A stretch of 64,000 nt of DNA from Roseicyclus salinarum (lineage in GTDB: Bacteria > Pseudomonadota > Alphaproteobacteria > Rhodobacterales > Rhodobacteraceae), in contig NZ_JARRSA010000008.1 in NCBI RefSeq assembly GCF_029624655.1, positions 1-64,000 of the forward strand, in the 5' to 3' direction. Positions 53,939 to 64,000 of the stretch are shown here, piece by piece. The position numbers were made by a program, and so were the translations under genes. How positions within the stretch are numbered: position 1 is the stretch's first letter; every line of letters begins with the position of its first letter. The notes under the pieces were generated by a model. That model was given only the letters and a program-made list of their open reading frames with translations. It was not told the origin of the DNA and made no database searches.

Positions 53939-54426
53939 TGGGGGCTTCCGTCGCTCAGAAGGGCGGCCCGCGCCGCCGCAGGGGGCGGGGGACGCGCGGC
54001 GCCCGGCCGATGTCGGAGATTAACGTCACGCCCTTCGTGGACGTGATGCTGTGTCTTCTGATCATCTTCATGGTGGCCGCGCCCCTGATGACGGTCGGCG
54101 TTCCCATCGACCTGCCCGACACCTCGGCCGAGGCGCTGCCCTCGGAGGAGGAAGAACCGCTTACCGTGACGCTCGCGCCCGACGGGCGGATCCTCGTGCA
54201 GACCTCGGAAGTGCCCGCCGACCAGCTGGTCGCGCGGCTTCAGGCCGTGGCGGCCGAGCGTGACAGCACGCGCATCTTCCTGCGCGCGGACGGATCCATT
54301 CCCTACGAGCGCGTGATGACCGTGATGGGCGCGCTGAACGCCGGGGGGTTCCGCGAGATCGGGCTCGTCACCGACTCGGGCGGGCCGCGGCTCGACGGAT
54401 CGGACCCCGACAGGCCCGGAGAGTGA
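53938..54426 (+). CDS. tolR: Tol-Pal system protein TolR
   Basis: 162 residues. A basic N-terminus leads to MSEINVTPFVDVMLCLLIIF, with the proton-carrying Asp of the ExbD/TolR family, and a periplasmic domain ending LNAGGFREIGLVTD. The start shares a base with the tolQ stop. With TolQ it drives conformational cycling of TolA. Seven bases separate it from tolA. Confidence 0.95.
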   Translation: MGASVAQKGGPRRRRGRGTRGARPMSEINVTPFVDVMLCLLIIFMVAAPLMTVGVPIDLPDTSAEALPSEEEEPLTVTLAPDGRILVQTSEVPADQLVARLQAVAAERDSTRIFLRADGSIPYERVMTVMGALNAGGFREIGLVTDSGGPRLDGSDPDRPGE

Positions 54427-54433
54427 GGGCGGG

Positions 54434-55549
54434 ATGCGCCGGTCGCTCTACGCATCCACGGCGATCCATGCCGCGATCCTGCTTTGGGTCGCGGTGGGCG
54501 ACTTCCTTTGGCGCGACAGTCCCGAGACGGAATTCCAGGTGACCGGCGTCACCATCCTGTCGGTCGCCGAGTTCGAGGCGATGACATCGGGGGTGGAAAC
54601 GACGCCCGCGGTGATGGAAACGCCCGTCGCGCCGCCGCCGGTCGAGGAAAGCGCGGCGCCCGCGCCGCCCTCGGCCGAGGAGGCGCCGCCGCCGGCCGAG
54701 CGTCCCGAGCCGACGCCCGAGCCCGAGGCCGACGCCCGGCCCGAGCCGGTTCCGCCCGCTCCGCAGGCCGAGGTCACGGACCAGATCGCCGCACTTCCGA
54801 CGCCCGCGGGCGCGCCCGACCTGCCCCCGTCAGAACGCCCCACGCCGCGCGAGGCGCCGCGCGTCGCCCCGGTTCCCGCGCCCGCGCCCGAGCCAGACAT
54901 GGAGACCGCGCCAGAAGTGCTGGATCAGCCGGTCAGCCCCGAGATCAGCGATGCGCCCGCGGAAGAGGCGCCGCAGACCGCGCCCGAGGAAGCCAGCACC
55001 GAGATCGTGACCGAGGCCGAGACGCCGTCTGGCGGGCCGGTCACGGCGTCGATGCGCCCGCCGGCCCGGCCCGCCCGGCCGGCCCCGGCAGAGACCGCCG
55101 CCGCGACGCCCGATCCGGCGCCCGAGCCCGAACCCGAACCCGCGCCCGAGAACGATGTCGCCGACGCCATCGCCAGCGCCGTCGCCGAAGCGGTCACGGC
55201 CGCGCCCCCTGCCGCGCCTTCCGGGCCGCCGCTGGGTCAGGGTGCGCGCGACGGCTTCCGCATCGCGGTGCAGGCGTGCTGGAACGTGGGCGCGCTGTCC
55301 ACCGAGGCACTGCAGACCACGGTTGTCGTCGCCTTCGACATGGCCCGCGACGGCCGCCCCGAGGCGGGGTCCCTGCGTCTTCTGGAGTTCACGGGCGGAT
55401 CCGAGGCGGCGGCCCAGCAGGCCTACGAGGCGGCGCGCCGCGCGATCATCCGTTGCGGCGCAAATGGATACGATCTGCCCGACGAGAGTTACGATTACTG
55501 GAGACAGGTGGAACTTGTCTTCAACCCCGAGGGGATGCGCCTGCGATGA
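54434..55549 (+). CDS. tolA: Tol-Pal system protein TolA
   Basis: 371 residues. One N-terminal helix ([17 protein letters not shown]) is followed by about 230 residues rich in Pro, Glu and Ala, the periplasm-spanning domain, and a C-terminal domain (residues about 265-371, [40 protein letters not shown]). In E. coli this domain binds TolB and Pal. The Pro-rich, not helical, linker is the alphaproteobacterial form. Low complexity makes the middle unreliable in searches. Confidence 0.9.
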   Translation: MRRSLYASTAIHAAILLWVAVGDFLWRDSPETEFQVTGVTILSVAEFEAMTSGVETTPAVMETPVAPPPVEESAAPAPPSAEEAPPPAERPEPTPEPEADARPEPVPPAPQAEVTDQIAALPTPAGAPDLPPSERPTPREAPRVAPVPAPAPEPDMETAPEVLDQPVSPEISDAPAEEAPQTAPEEASTEIVTEAETPSGGPVTASMRPPARPARPAPAETAAATPDPAPEPEPEPAPENDVADAIASAVAEAVTAAPPAAPSGPPLGQGARDGFRIAVQACWNVGALSTEALQTTVVVAFDMARDGRPEAGSLRLLEFTGGSEAAAQQAYEAARRAIIRCGANGYDLPDESYDYWRQVELVFNPEGMRLR

Positions 55550-55610
55550 TCCGCGTGCCGCGCCCCGTCCACCTATCGACCGACGCCGCGCCCGCGGCAG
55601 GAGGCTAGCT

Positions 55611-56936
55611 GTGCTGAAACGTGTCGCAATCCTGATCGCCGCCGCCTTCGCGGTCGTCCCAATGCCGGCGAGCGCGCAGTCGCCCGGCCCGCTGCGCCTG
55701 GAGATCACCGAGGGCGTGATCGAGCCGCTGCCCTTCGCGTTGCCGACCTTCATCGCGGCCGACGGACCGGCGGGCGAGGTCGCGCAGGACATCACCCGCG
55801 TCATCGCCGCCGACCTGCGCGGCACCGGGCTGTTCCGGCAGATCCCGCCCGACGCCTACATCTCGAACGTCACCAGCTTCGACAGCCCGATCCAGTATGC
55901 CGACTGGCAGGCGATCAACGCGCAGGCCCTGATCACCGGCGAGGTAGAGACCCGCGGCGACCAGATCGTCGTGCGCTTCCGGCTGTTCGACGTCTTCTCG
56001 AACGCGCCCCTCGGCGAGGGCCTGCAATTCGTGGGCGACGCCGACAGCTGGCGGCGCATGGCCCACACCGTCGCCGACGAGGTCTACGAGCGGATCACGG
56101 GCGAGGCGGGCTATTTCGACACGCGCGTCGTCTTCATCCACGAGGAGGGTCCGAAGAACGCCCGCCTCAAGCGCCTCGCGATCATGGATTACGACGGCGC
56201 GAACGTGCAGTTCCTGACGGACTCGCGCGCGCTGGTGCTTGCGCCGCGCTTCAGCCCGCAGGGCGACCGCGTCCTCTACACCAGCTACGAGAGCGGCTTT
56301 CCGCAGGTCTACCTGATGGACGTGGCCACCGTGACCCGCCGGCCGCTAGAGGCGATCCCGGCGGGCAACATGACCTTCGCGCCGCGCTTCTCCCCCGATG
56401 GCGGCCGCGTGGTCTTTTCGCTGGAGCAGGGCGGGAACACCGACATCTACGTGCTCGATCTGGCCACCGGCGAGCGCACGCAGCTGACCAACGCGCCCTC
56501 GATCGAGACGGCGCCGAGCTTTTCGCCGGACGGCCGCCAGATCGTCTTCGAAAGCGACCGCACCGGGAACCAGCAGATCTACGTCATGCCCGCCAGCGGC
56601 GGAGAGGCGACGCGGATCAGCCGCGGCACGGGCCGGTACGGCACCCCCGTCTGGAGCCCGCGCGGCGACTACATCGCCTTCACCAAGCAGGAGGCAGGCC
56701 GCTTCCACATCGGCGTGATGCGCACGGACGGCTCGGAGGAACGCCTGCTGACGGCCTCATTCCTCGACGAGGGTCCGACATGGGCGCCGAATGGCCGCGT
56801 GATCATGTTCACCCGCGAGACGGCGGGCACGGATGGCGCGCCGGCGGTCTATTCCGTCGACCTGACGGGCCGGAACCTGCAGCGGGTGGCGACGCCCGGC
56901 ATGGCCTCGGACCCGGCGTGGTCGCCGCTGCAATGA
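55611..56936 (+). CDS. tolB: Tol-Pal system beta-propeller TolB
   Basis: 441 residues from a GTG with GGAGG upstream. Signal peptide [20 protein letters not shown] cleaved after SA. The N-terminal domain holds [20 protein letters not shown], and the six-blade propeller repeats [46 protein letters not shown]. TolB binds Pal and TolA in the periplasm. It follows tolA by 61 bases. Confidence 0.96.
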   Translation: MLKRVAILIAAAFAVVPMPASAQSPGPLRLEITEGVIEPLPFALPTFIAADGPAGEVAQDITRVIAADLRGTGLFRQIPPDAYISNVTSFDSPIQYADWQAINAQALITGEVETRGDQIVVRFRLFDVFSNAPLGEGLQFVGDADSWRRMAHTVADEVYERITGEAGYFDTRVVFIHEEGPKNARLKRLAIMDYDGANVQFLTDSRALVLAPRFSPQGDRVLYTSYESGFPQVYLMDVATVTRRPLEAIPAGNMTFAPRFSPDGGRVVFSLEQGGNTDIYVLDLATGERTQLTNAPSIETAPSFSPDGRQIVFESDRTGNQQIYVMPASGGEATRISRGTGRYGTPVWSPRGDYIAFTKQEAGRFHIGVMRTDGSEERLLTASFLDEGPTWAPNGRVIMFTRETAGTDGAPAVYSVDLTGRNLQRVATPGMASDPAWSPLQ

Positions 56937-57014
56937 GCCCCGCGCGGGCCGTGGACGTGGCGGCGCTCCGCGTGATAGCTTCCTTCAAAACCTGAACCCG
57001 AGGATACCGAGCGA

Positions 57015-57518
57015 ATGTTCAACTCCAGCATCTCGAAGACCGGCGTGATCGTGCTGTGCGCCGCGCTGGCCCTGACCGGCTGTTCCCGCGGCATGATGGC
57101 GGGCGCGGGCGGCGCCGGGGCCGGCCTCGACGGCGCGGCCTCCGATCCCACCAGCCCGGCCTACTTCAACACCGTCGTCGGCGACCGCGTCCTGTTCCTT
57201 GTCGACCAGTCCACGCTCACGCCCGCCGCGATGGCGACGCTGGACCAGCAGGCCCGCTGGCTGATGTCGAACCCCGAATACACCGCCCTCATCGAAGGCC
57301 ACGCCGACGAGCAGGGCACGCGGGAATACAACCTCGCGCTGGGCGCGCGCCGCGCCTCGGCCGTGCGCGACTACCTCGTGAGCGAAGGCGTCCCCGGCAC
57401 CCGCCTGAGGACGATCAGCTACGGCAAGGAACGCCCGATCGAGATCTGCTCGGACGAGACCTGCTACATGCAGAACCGCCGCGCGGTCACGGTCATCTCG
57501 GCCGGTCCGGGGGTCTGA
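57015..57518 (+). CDS. pal: peptidoglycan-associated lipoprotein Pal
   Basis: 167 residues. Lipobox LTGC at residues 20-23 of the precursor; residues about 60-165 are an OmpA-type domain, with LIEGHADEQGTREYNLALGA and RRASAVRDYLV, binding diaminopimelate. Outer-membrane anchored; with TolB it links the envelope layers. Four bases before cpoB. Confidence 0.96.
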   Translation: MFNSSISKTGVIVLCAALALTGCSRGMMAGAGGAGAGLDGAASDPTSPAYFNTVVGDRVLFLVDQSTLTPAAMATLDQQARWLMSNPEYTALIEGHADEQGTREYNLALGARRASAVRDYLVSEGVPGTRLRTISYGKERPIEICSDETCYMQNRRAVTVISAGPGV

Positions 57519-57522
57519 TCCC

Positions 57523-58356
57523 ATGCGCCGTCTCGCTTCGCTGGCGCTGTGCGCGGCGCTCGTGCTTCCGGGCGCCGCGTCCGCGCAGGACCGCACCCAG
57601 ACGCTTGCCGACATCCGGCAGGAGCTGTCGGTCCTGTTCGTCGAGCTGCAACGGCTGGGCCGCGAGCTGAACACGACGGGCGGCGCGGGCGGCAGCGGCG
57701 CGAGCGGCTCGGCGCTTCAGCGCATGGACGCGATCGAGGCGGAGCTTCGGCGGCTGACCGCGCTGACCGAAGAGCTTCAGATCCGCATCGACCGCGTGGT
57801 GCGCGACGGCACGACCCGTGTCGGCGACCTCGAGTTCCGGCTTTGCGAGCTGGAGTCCGACTGCGATATCGCGACCCTCGGCGAGACGTCCAACCTCGGC
57901 GGCGTGGAGCCTTCGGGCGCGGCCCCGGTCCTGCCTCAGGGACCCGTCGCCGGCGACGGCGCCCCGCAGCTCGCCGTGGCCGAACAGGACGATTTCGACC
58001 GTGCGCGCGAGGCCTTCGAGGCCGGCGATTATGCCTCCGCCGCGTCGCTTCTCGAGGCCTTCACCCAGACCTATCCGGGCGGCCCCCTGAGCGCCGAGGC
58101 GCATTATCTGCGCGGCGAGGCCGAGGGGCAGCAGGGGTCGTGGAGCCGCGCGGCGCGCGCCTACCTCGACAGCTTCAGCGCCGCGCCCGACGGCGAGCGC
58201 GCGCCCTGGGCGCTGACCAAGCTCGGCCTTTCGCTGGGACGGCTGGGCCAGCTCGAGGAGGCCTGCGTGACACTTGACGAGGTGGGCTTGCGCTATCCCG
58301 GCAGCCCCGCCGTGCAGGAGGCCGAGGCCGGTCGCTTCAACCTCGGCTGTTCGTGA
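57523..58356 (+). CDS. cpoB: cell division coordinator CpoB (YbgF)
   Basis: 277 residues. Signal peptide ends at ASAQD; a coiled coil at residues about 25-90 (LADIRQELSVLFVELQRLGR); TPR repeats from about residue 160 (DFDRAREAFEAGDYASAASL, AHYLRGEAEGQQGSWSRAAR). CpoB coordinates Tol-Pal with PBP1B during division. The stop overlaps the tilS GTG by 4 bases. Confidence 0.93.
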   Translation: MRRLASLALCAALVLPGAASAQDRTQTLADIRQELSVLFVELQRLGRELNTTGGAGGSGASGSALQRMDAIEAELRRLTALTEELQIRIDRVVRDGTTRVGDLEFRLCELESDCDIATLGETSNLGGVEPSGAAPVLPQGPVAGDGAPQLAVAEQDDFDRAREAFEAGDYASAASLLEAFTQTYPGGPLSAEAHYLRGEAEGQQGSWSRAARAYLDSFSAAPDGERAPWALTKLGLSLGRLGQLEEACVTLDEVGLRYPGSPAVQEAEAGRFNLGCS

Positions 58357-59630
58357 ACGAAGCCGCCCTGCCGGACCGCTTCGCGGCCCGCATGGGCCAG
58401 CTTCTGGGCCCCGGATTTCCCGGCAGGATCGCGCTCGCCGTCTCGGGTGGGGGCGATTCCATGGCGATGCTGGCGCTTTGCCACGGCTGGGCGCGTCACA
58501 TGGGCATCGCGATGGAGGTCGTGACGGTCGATCACGGCCTCCGCGAGGGGAGCGCGGACGAGGCCGCGATGGTGGCGCGGGAATGCGCCGCGCTCGGCCA
58601 TCCGCACCGGACGCTTCGCTGGCATTGGGACGGGCAGGGCAACCTGCAGGACGCGGCGCGGCGCGCCCGCCTTGGGCTGATCGGCGACTGGGCGGGCGAC
58701 GCGGTGGACCATGTCCTGTTCGCTCACTCCCGCGACGACGTGGCCGAGACGCTCCTGATGCGGCTCGAGCGCGGTTCGGGCGTCGACGGACTGTCCGCCA
58801 TGGCGCCCCTGCGCCGCGTAAGCGTGGGCGGCGGCAGCTTCTGGCAGGTCCGCCCGCTGCTCGACGAACGGAGGTCCGACCTGCGCCGCCATGCCGAAAC
58901 GCTCGGGATGCCGATCGCCGACGATCCCTCGAACGCGGACCCCCGTTTCGGCCGGGTCCGCGTCCGCAAGGCGATGGAGGCGCTGGGGCTGGATGTCGAT
59001 GCTCTGGCCGAGACGGCCGCGCGGATGACCCGCGCGCGCGCCGCGCTCGAGGCGCGCACGGACGACGTCGCGTCGCGCATCGCGCGCGAGGGAACGGCCC
59101 TCGGACTTCCCACGGGGATCGTCGAGATCGACCGTGACGGCCTCTCGCAGGTCGAGCGGGAGACGCAGCTGAGGCTGCTTGCCCGCGCCATCGGCTGGGT
59201 GGGCGGCGCGGAATACCGCCCCCGCGCCTCGGCGCTGGAGGAGGTGCTCGACCGCGCGCTCGGGGGGGCGGGCGCGACGCTTCAGGGCGCGCAGGTCATC
59301 GTGCTGCGCGACGTGCTGTGCGTCCTGCGCGAGGCGCGGGCGGTCGCGGGCCATGACTGCGTCGCGGGGCGCGGGGCCTGGGACGGGCGCTGGCACCTCC
59401 GGGGTGCGCTGATCGAGGGGTTGAGCGTGCGCGCGCTGGGCGAGGGCGGCTGGCGGCAGGTCGGCGAAAGGCCCCAGGGCGCGCCGCCCCATGCCCTCGC
59501 CCTTTCGCTTCCGGCGGTCTTCGAAGGCGACCGCCTCGTGGCGTGCCGGCATCTCGGCCACGGGCCCGCACACGAAATCCGGCTCGTGCCGCCCCGAGGC
59601 CCTTTCGTCGCAGGGCCGAATCCGCATTGA
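58353..59630 (+). CDS. tilS: tRNA(Ile)-lysidine synthetase
   Basis: 425 residues from a GTG. P-loop SGGGDS at residues 31-36; HSRDDVAETLLMRLERGSGV carries the family HxxDDxxET block. It attaches lysine to C34 of tRNA-Ile(CAU) in the cytoplasm. The C-terminal half, residues 250-425, is variable. The stop lies in the ftsH promoter. Confidence 0.94.
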   Translation: MNEAALPDRFAARMGQLLGPGFPGRIALAVSGGGDSMAMLALCHGWARHMGIAMEVVTVDHGLREGSADEAAMVARECAALGHPHRTLRWHWDGQGNLQDAARRARLGLIGDWAGDAVDHVLFAHSRDDVAETLLMRLERGSGVDGLSAMAPLRRVSVGGGSFWQVRPLLDERRSDLRRHAETLGMPIADDPSNADPRFGRVRVRKAMEALGLDVDALAETAARMTRARAALEARTDDVASRIAREGTALGLPTGIVEIDRDGLSQVERETQLRLLARAIGWVGGAEYRPRASALEEVLDRALGGAGATLQGAQVIVLRDVLCVLREARAVAGHDCVAGRGAWDGRWHLRGALIEGLSVRALGEGGWRQVGERPQGAPPHALALSLPAVFEGDRLVACRHLGHGPAHEIRLVPPRGPFVAGPNPH

Positions 59631-59654
59631 AGTCGCGGCCCTCATGTCTATCTT
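59627..59654 (+). promoter_or_regulatory. candidate heat-shock (RpoH) promoter of ftsH
   Basis: TTGAA at 59627-59631 and CTATCTT at 59648-59654 with 16 bases between fit the alphaproteobacterial RpoH pattern (TTGAA then CTATNTT). Transcription would start near 59662, 47 bases before the TTG start. FtsH is a heat-shock gene in many bacteria. Confidence 0.5.
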
Positions 59655-59708
59655 TACAGGCAACGCAGGCGTCGTGGCGCCCGCTCACGGTTTTTGAGGA
59701 GACTTCCC

Positions 59709-61625
<1,917 letters not shown>

Positions 61626-61652
61626 GGCGACCGGCACGACAACAGGAACAAG

Positions 61653-61675
61653 GCCCCGCTTCGGCGGGGCTTTTT
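61653..61675 (+). terminator. terminator of ftsH
   Basis: GCCCCGC-TTCG-GCGGGGC with a stable UUCG-type loop followed by TTTTT. Confidence 0.9.
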
Positions 61676-61734
61676 CTTGCCCTGCGCCGCGCTTGACGGT
61701 TTCATGAACGCGACCGTGCCGCAGGAGGCTGCCG

Positions 61735-62217
61735 ATGGATCTTTCCGTTCTGGGCGACATCGCCGACGTCATCGCGGCGCTCGCGATCATCCTTTCGCTG
61801 GTGTTCGTCGGCTACGAACTTCACCAGAACCGGACGCAGGCCGAACTGTCGAACTGGCGCGAGATCCTGCAGACGCTGGTCGACTACAAGGGGCTGACGA
61901 ACGACCCCGAATTCGCCGAATTCGTGACCCGCGCCCACGCCGACTACGGCGACCTGAGCGAGGCCGAAAGGCTGCGCTTCGGCATGTATCTGGAGCAGGG
62001 GGTGCACATCATCGGCAACTTCCTGAAACACAATCAGGCGTTGCCCAAGAAGCTGGAAGGCCTCGAGGCGGCGGTCGCGAGCATGTTCATCGACATGCTG
62101 ACCACGCCTGGCGGTGCGGCGTGGTGGGCCGAAAGCCGGTCGCGCGGGCGCTTCATGCCGGCGACCTACCGGACGGTGGACGACATCCTCGAGAAGGGCC
62201 GCCCGCCCGCCCGGTAG
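61735..62217 (+). CDS. small membrane-associated protein, unknown function
   Basis: 160 residues. An N-terminal hydrophobic segment VIAALAIILSLVFVGYELHQ and a helical remainder with NRTQAELSNWREILQTLVDY, a pattern common to a broad group of bacterial hypotheticals with one anchor. GCAGGAGG before the ATG is strong. It converges with the coiled-coil gene. No function known. Confidence 0.8.
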   Translation: MDLSVLGDIADVIAALAIILSLVFVGYELHQNRTQAELSNWREILQTLVDYKGLTNDPEFAEFVTRAHADYGDLSEAERLRFGMYLEQGVHIIGNFLKHNQALPKKLEGLEAAVASMFIDMLTTPGGAAWWAESRSRGRFMPATYRTVDDILEKGRPPAR

Positions 62218-62225
62218 CTGCGCCG

Positions 62226-62519
62226 TCAGTCGCGGGTGTAGTGCTTGCGGGCCTCGCTCATGCCCTTCTCGAGGCTCTTCCACGCATCCTGGAAGTGCTT
62301 CTGCATGTCCTGCATCGCCGACATGTTGGCGCTGTTGATCTTCTCGAGATTGGCCTGCGCTTCCTGCCGCTGCTTCTCCATCGCTTCGAGATGGGACTTG
62401 AACTGCTTCTGCCCCTCGGCCGTCATCTTCTCGGCCTCGGCCTGCATCTTCTTCAGCTCGGCATTCCACTTGTCGAGTTGCGCCTTGGCTTCCTTGACGA
62501 AATCATCCTGTGCGCTCAT
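62226..62519 (-). CDS. small coiled-coil protein
   Basis: 97 residues, almost entirely charged helix (KAQLDKWNAELKKMQAEAEK, RQEAQANLEKINSANMSAMQ), like phasin-type or coiled-coil domain proteins of Rhodobacteraceae. GGAGCAGCC precedes the ATG. No membrane segment or Cys. Possible granule-surface or scaffold role, which is inference. Confidence 0.75.
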   Translation of the reverse strand: MSAQDDFVKEAKAQLDKWNAELKKMQAEAEKMTAEGQKQFKSHLEAMEKQRQEAQANLEKINSANMSAMQDMQKHFQDAWKSLEKGMSEARKHYTRD

Positions 62520-62676
62520 GGCTGCTCCTTCGCATTGCACTGTTGCGTTCGGGGCCACTCTAGCACGTCGCGGTTGCAAAGGTGGCGACGAAAGCGCGCG
62601 GGGCGGCTCGCGCTTGCGGGCACGGGCGGCCTGAGGTCAATTGCGCCCGACCCGAAGCGCGAACGGAGACGACGCA

Positions 62677-63273
62677 ATGCCCGCCCTGATCCCAACCGAC
62701 CATGTCGCCGAAGTGACCTGGCTCGGCCTGAACGCCGACCGGAAGGCGAAGCTTTGCAGCGGGCCGGTCGAGGCGCTGCGCCTGACATTCGCGGGGCCCG
62801 AGGGAGAAAGCCACGCGGGCCTTACCCGCCCCTCCGACAGCCGGGTCGTCGCGCAGTATGCCAAGGGGACGGAAATCCGGAACGTGCGCCAGATCTCGAT
62901 CCTGTCCGACGAGGACATCGCCGCGATCGCGGCGGCGATGGGCCTTGCGCGGCTCGACCCCGCGTGGTTCGGCGCGACGATGATCCTGCGCGGCATTCCC
63001 GATTTCACGCTGATCCCGCCTTCCTCGCGCCTGCAGGACGAGACCAGCGGCGCGACGCTGACGGTGGACATGGAGAACCTGCCCTGCCACCTCGTCTCGC
63101 GCGAGATCGAGGCCGTGCATCCCGGCTTCGGCAATGCGTTCAAGGCGGCGGCCCGGCATCGGCGCGGCGTCACCGCCTGGGTCGAGCGCGAAGGCGGGAT
63201 CGCCCTTGGCGCGCGCTTGCGCCTTCACGTCCCCGCACAGCCGGCCTGGCCGCATTCCGCGACGCGCGCATAG
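62677..63273 (+). CDS. MOSC-domain-containing protein
   Basis: 198 residues. The block EIRNVRQISILSDEDIAAIA and the C-terminal HPGFGNAFKAAARHRRGVTA are those of MOSC proteins (molybdenum cofactor sulfurase C-terminal domain). The conserved Cys of the domain is present in ENLPCHLVSREIEA. Such proteins handle sulfur or Moco-bound ligands; this one has no partner gene here. It diverges from the coiled-coil gene. Confidence 0.82.
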   Translation: MPALIPTDHVAEVTWLGLNADRKAKLCSGPVEALRLTFAGPEGESHAGLTRPSDSRVVAQYAKGTEIRNVRQISILSDEDIAAIAAAMGLARLDPAWFGATMILRGIPDFTLIPPSSRLQDETSGATLTVDMENLPCHLVSREIEAVHPGFGNAFKAAARHRRGVTAWVEREGGIALGARLRLHVPAQPAWPHSATRA

Positions 63274-63323
63274 GCCGCGCAGGCCGGGGACCGGCATAGG
63301 GGCGTACCCCGCCCCTTCGCGCG

Positions 63324-63410
63324 TCAGACGAGGCTGACGAAGGCGATGGCGGCTGACATTCCCATGACGACACCCCAGAAGACGAGCAGACCTGCGGCGG
63401 TCTTTACCAT
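63324..63410 (-). CDS. 28-residue membrane peptide
   Basis: MVKTAAGLLVFWGVVMGMSA then AIAFVSLV: one helix with a short basic start. GGAAGGA seven bases before the ATG is a strong binding site, which is the main reason to call it. It lies between the MOSC gene and fhs, divergent from fhs. Single-helix peptides of this size often modulate membrane complexes; no family known to me. Confidence 0.5.
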   Translation of the reverse strand: MVKTAAGLLVFWGVVMGMSAAIAFVSLV

Positions 63411-63712
63411 TGCGCTATCCTTCCATCCCCGTGACGTGCCCAGTGGCCTGCCTTGCAGTGGCCTGCCTTTCCGTGGCCTGACGTGTGACCCGGCACCGTG
63501 TCGGATGTCCCACGGAATTCTTAACGGTAGCTTTCGAGCGCGGCGGGAGTTCCCCTTCTCCACCGAAATTCCTGTGGACGACCCGGTCTGCGTGAAGTTG
63601 ACGCGTTTGACGGGAAGTCGGGGGGAAGTGTCGCAATCGATCCTGTCGCCGCGCGCTGCGGCCGGTATAGGCCAATGGACAAGCACGACCTCGCGGAGGG
63701 GAGCCGCAGACC
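63411..63712. other. 302-base region between the small peptide gene and fhs
   Basis: Divergent promoter region. It contains the 15-bp tandem repeat at 63441-63485 and a stretch with TTGACG near 63598. GGAGGGGAG precedes the fhs ATG. No other gene is supported. Confidence 0.5.
63441..63485. repeat. three 15-bp tandem units
   Basis: CAGTGGCCTGCCTTG, CAGTGGCCTGCCTTT and CCGTGGCCTGACGTG follow head to tail (63441, 63456, 63471). The first two differ at one base, the third at four. They lie just upstream of the 28-residue gene. Confidence 0.85.
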
Positions 63713-64000
63713 ATGGCCTTCAAGACCGACATCGAAATCGCACGCGCTGCGCGGAAGAGACCGATCCAGGAGATTGGCGCGAAGCTGGGAATTCCGGCCG
63801 ACGCGCTCCTGCCCTACGGCCACGACAAGGCCAAGGTCGGCCAGGACTTCATCGCGGGCCTCGCCGGCCGTCCCGACGGCAAGCTGATCCTCGTGACGGC
63901 GATCAACCCGACCCCCGCCGGCGAAGGCAAGACCACGACGACCGTCGGGCTTGGCGACGGCCTGAACCGGATCGGCAAGAAGGCCGCGATCTGCATCCGC
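63713..64000 (+). CDS. fhs: formate-tetrahydrofolate ligase, N-terminal part (cut by the window end)
   Basis: The first 96 codons of a protein usually about 555 residues long. The start [20 protein letters not shown] and the nucleotide-binding loop [20 protein letters not shown] (residues about 67-86) are those of Fhs. It forms 10-formyl-THF from formate, THF and ATP in the cytoplasm; in marine Rhodobacteraceae it is important for C1 and DMSP-derived methyl groups. The rest lies outside the window. Confidence 0.95.
   Translation, partial: MAFKTDIEIARAARKRPIQEIGAKLGIPADALLPYGHDKAKVGQDFIAGLAGRPDGKLILVTAINPTPAGEGKTTTTVGLGDGLNRIGKKAAICIR

Overview
The window is high-GC chromosomal DNA that reads as an alphaproteobacterium of the Rhodobacteraceae (Roseobacter-like). 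The evidence is the marker genes and their order: ruvCAB, ybgC, tolQRAB-pal-cpoB, tilS and ftsH in one run; rpsD next to a homospermidine synthase gene; an FrcBCAK-type sugar transporter with a ROK regulator; DUF1127 small proteins; a Hint-domain protein; and a G/C-rich intergenic repeat of a kind I associate with this family. I found no rRNA, tRNA, CRISPR array, prophage or insertion sequence.

Left part (1-14.7 kb), accessory metabolism. It holds a DMT exporter, a redox group (LysR regulator, WrbA, DsbA-like protein and a 48-residue DUF1127-like peptide), a dihydroneopterin aldolase-like gene, the wreck of an autotransporter-type surface protein, a BKACE-family enzyme and an L,D-transpeptidase. 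The glycerol locus follows: glpR diverges from glpD-glpK-iron alcohol dehydrogenase. Between glpD and glpK the whole glycerol ABC transporter appears to have been deleted, leaving the first about 19 codons of glpS joined to the last about 25 codons of glpV. Next to it lie a membrane-anchored cyclic-nucleotide-binding protein and a strongly shortened ammonium transporter/adenylate cyclase fusion.

Middle part (14.8-43.6 kb). The frcBCAK operon and frcR diverge from a 37-bp inverted repeat. Then come a carboxylesterase; a DUF3775 gene and a tandem universal stress protein separated by two FNR-type boxes; an MFS transporter; CapA; a photolyase-like protein with its FAD domain first, overlapping a renalase-like FAD oxidase; and a homocysteine methyltransferase. 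A four-gene arsenic operon (ArsR-ArsC fusion, GAPDH, ArsJ, Acr3) is joined throughout by 4-base overlaps. It is followed by a Na+/H+ antiporter with a cNMP-binding domain, an RND efflux pair, an FkbM methyltransferase, a metallo-hydrolase and a Hint protein.

Right part (43.7-64 kb), mostly housekeeping. rpsD has a structured leader. After it come homospermidine synthase, an MFS transporter, prmA, ruvCAB, the complete tol-pal envelope cluster, tilS, ftsH (with a heat-shock-like promoter), several small conserved genes, and the first 96 codons of formate-tetrahydrofolate ligase, cut by the window edge.

Functionally the window combines carbon uptake (glycerol, fructose-type sugars), metalloid and drug export, envelope maintenance and DNA repair. 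The most unusual features are the in-place gene losses that leave readable scars (glp transporter, Amt-cyclase, autotransporter) and several well-defined regulatory palindromes.
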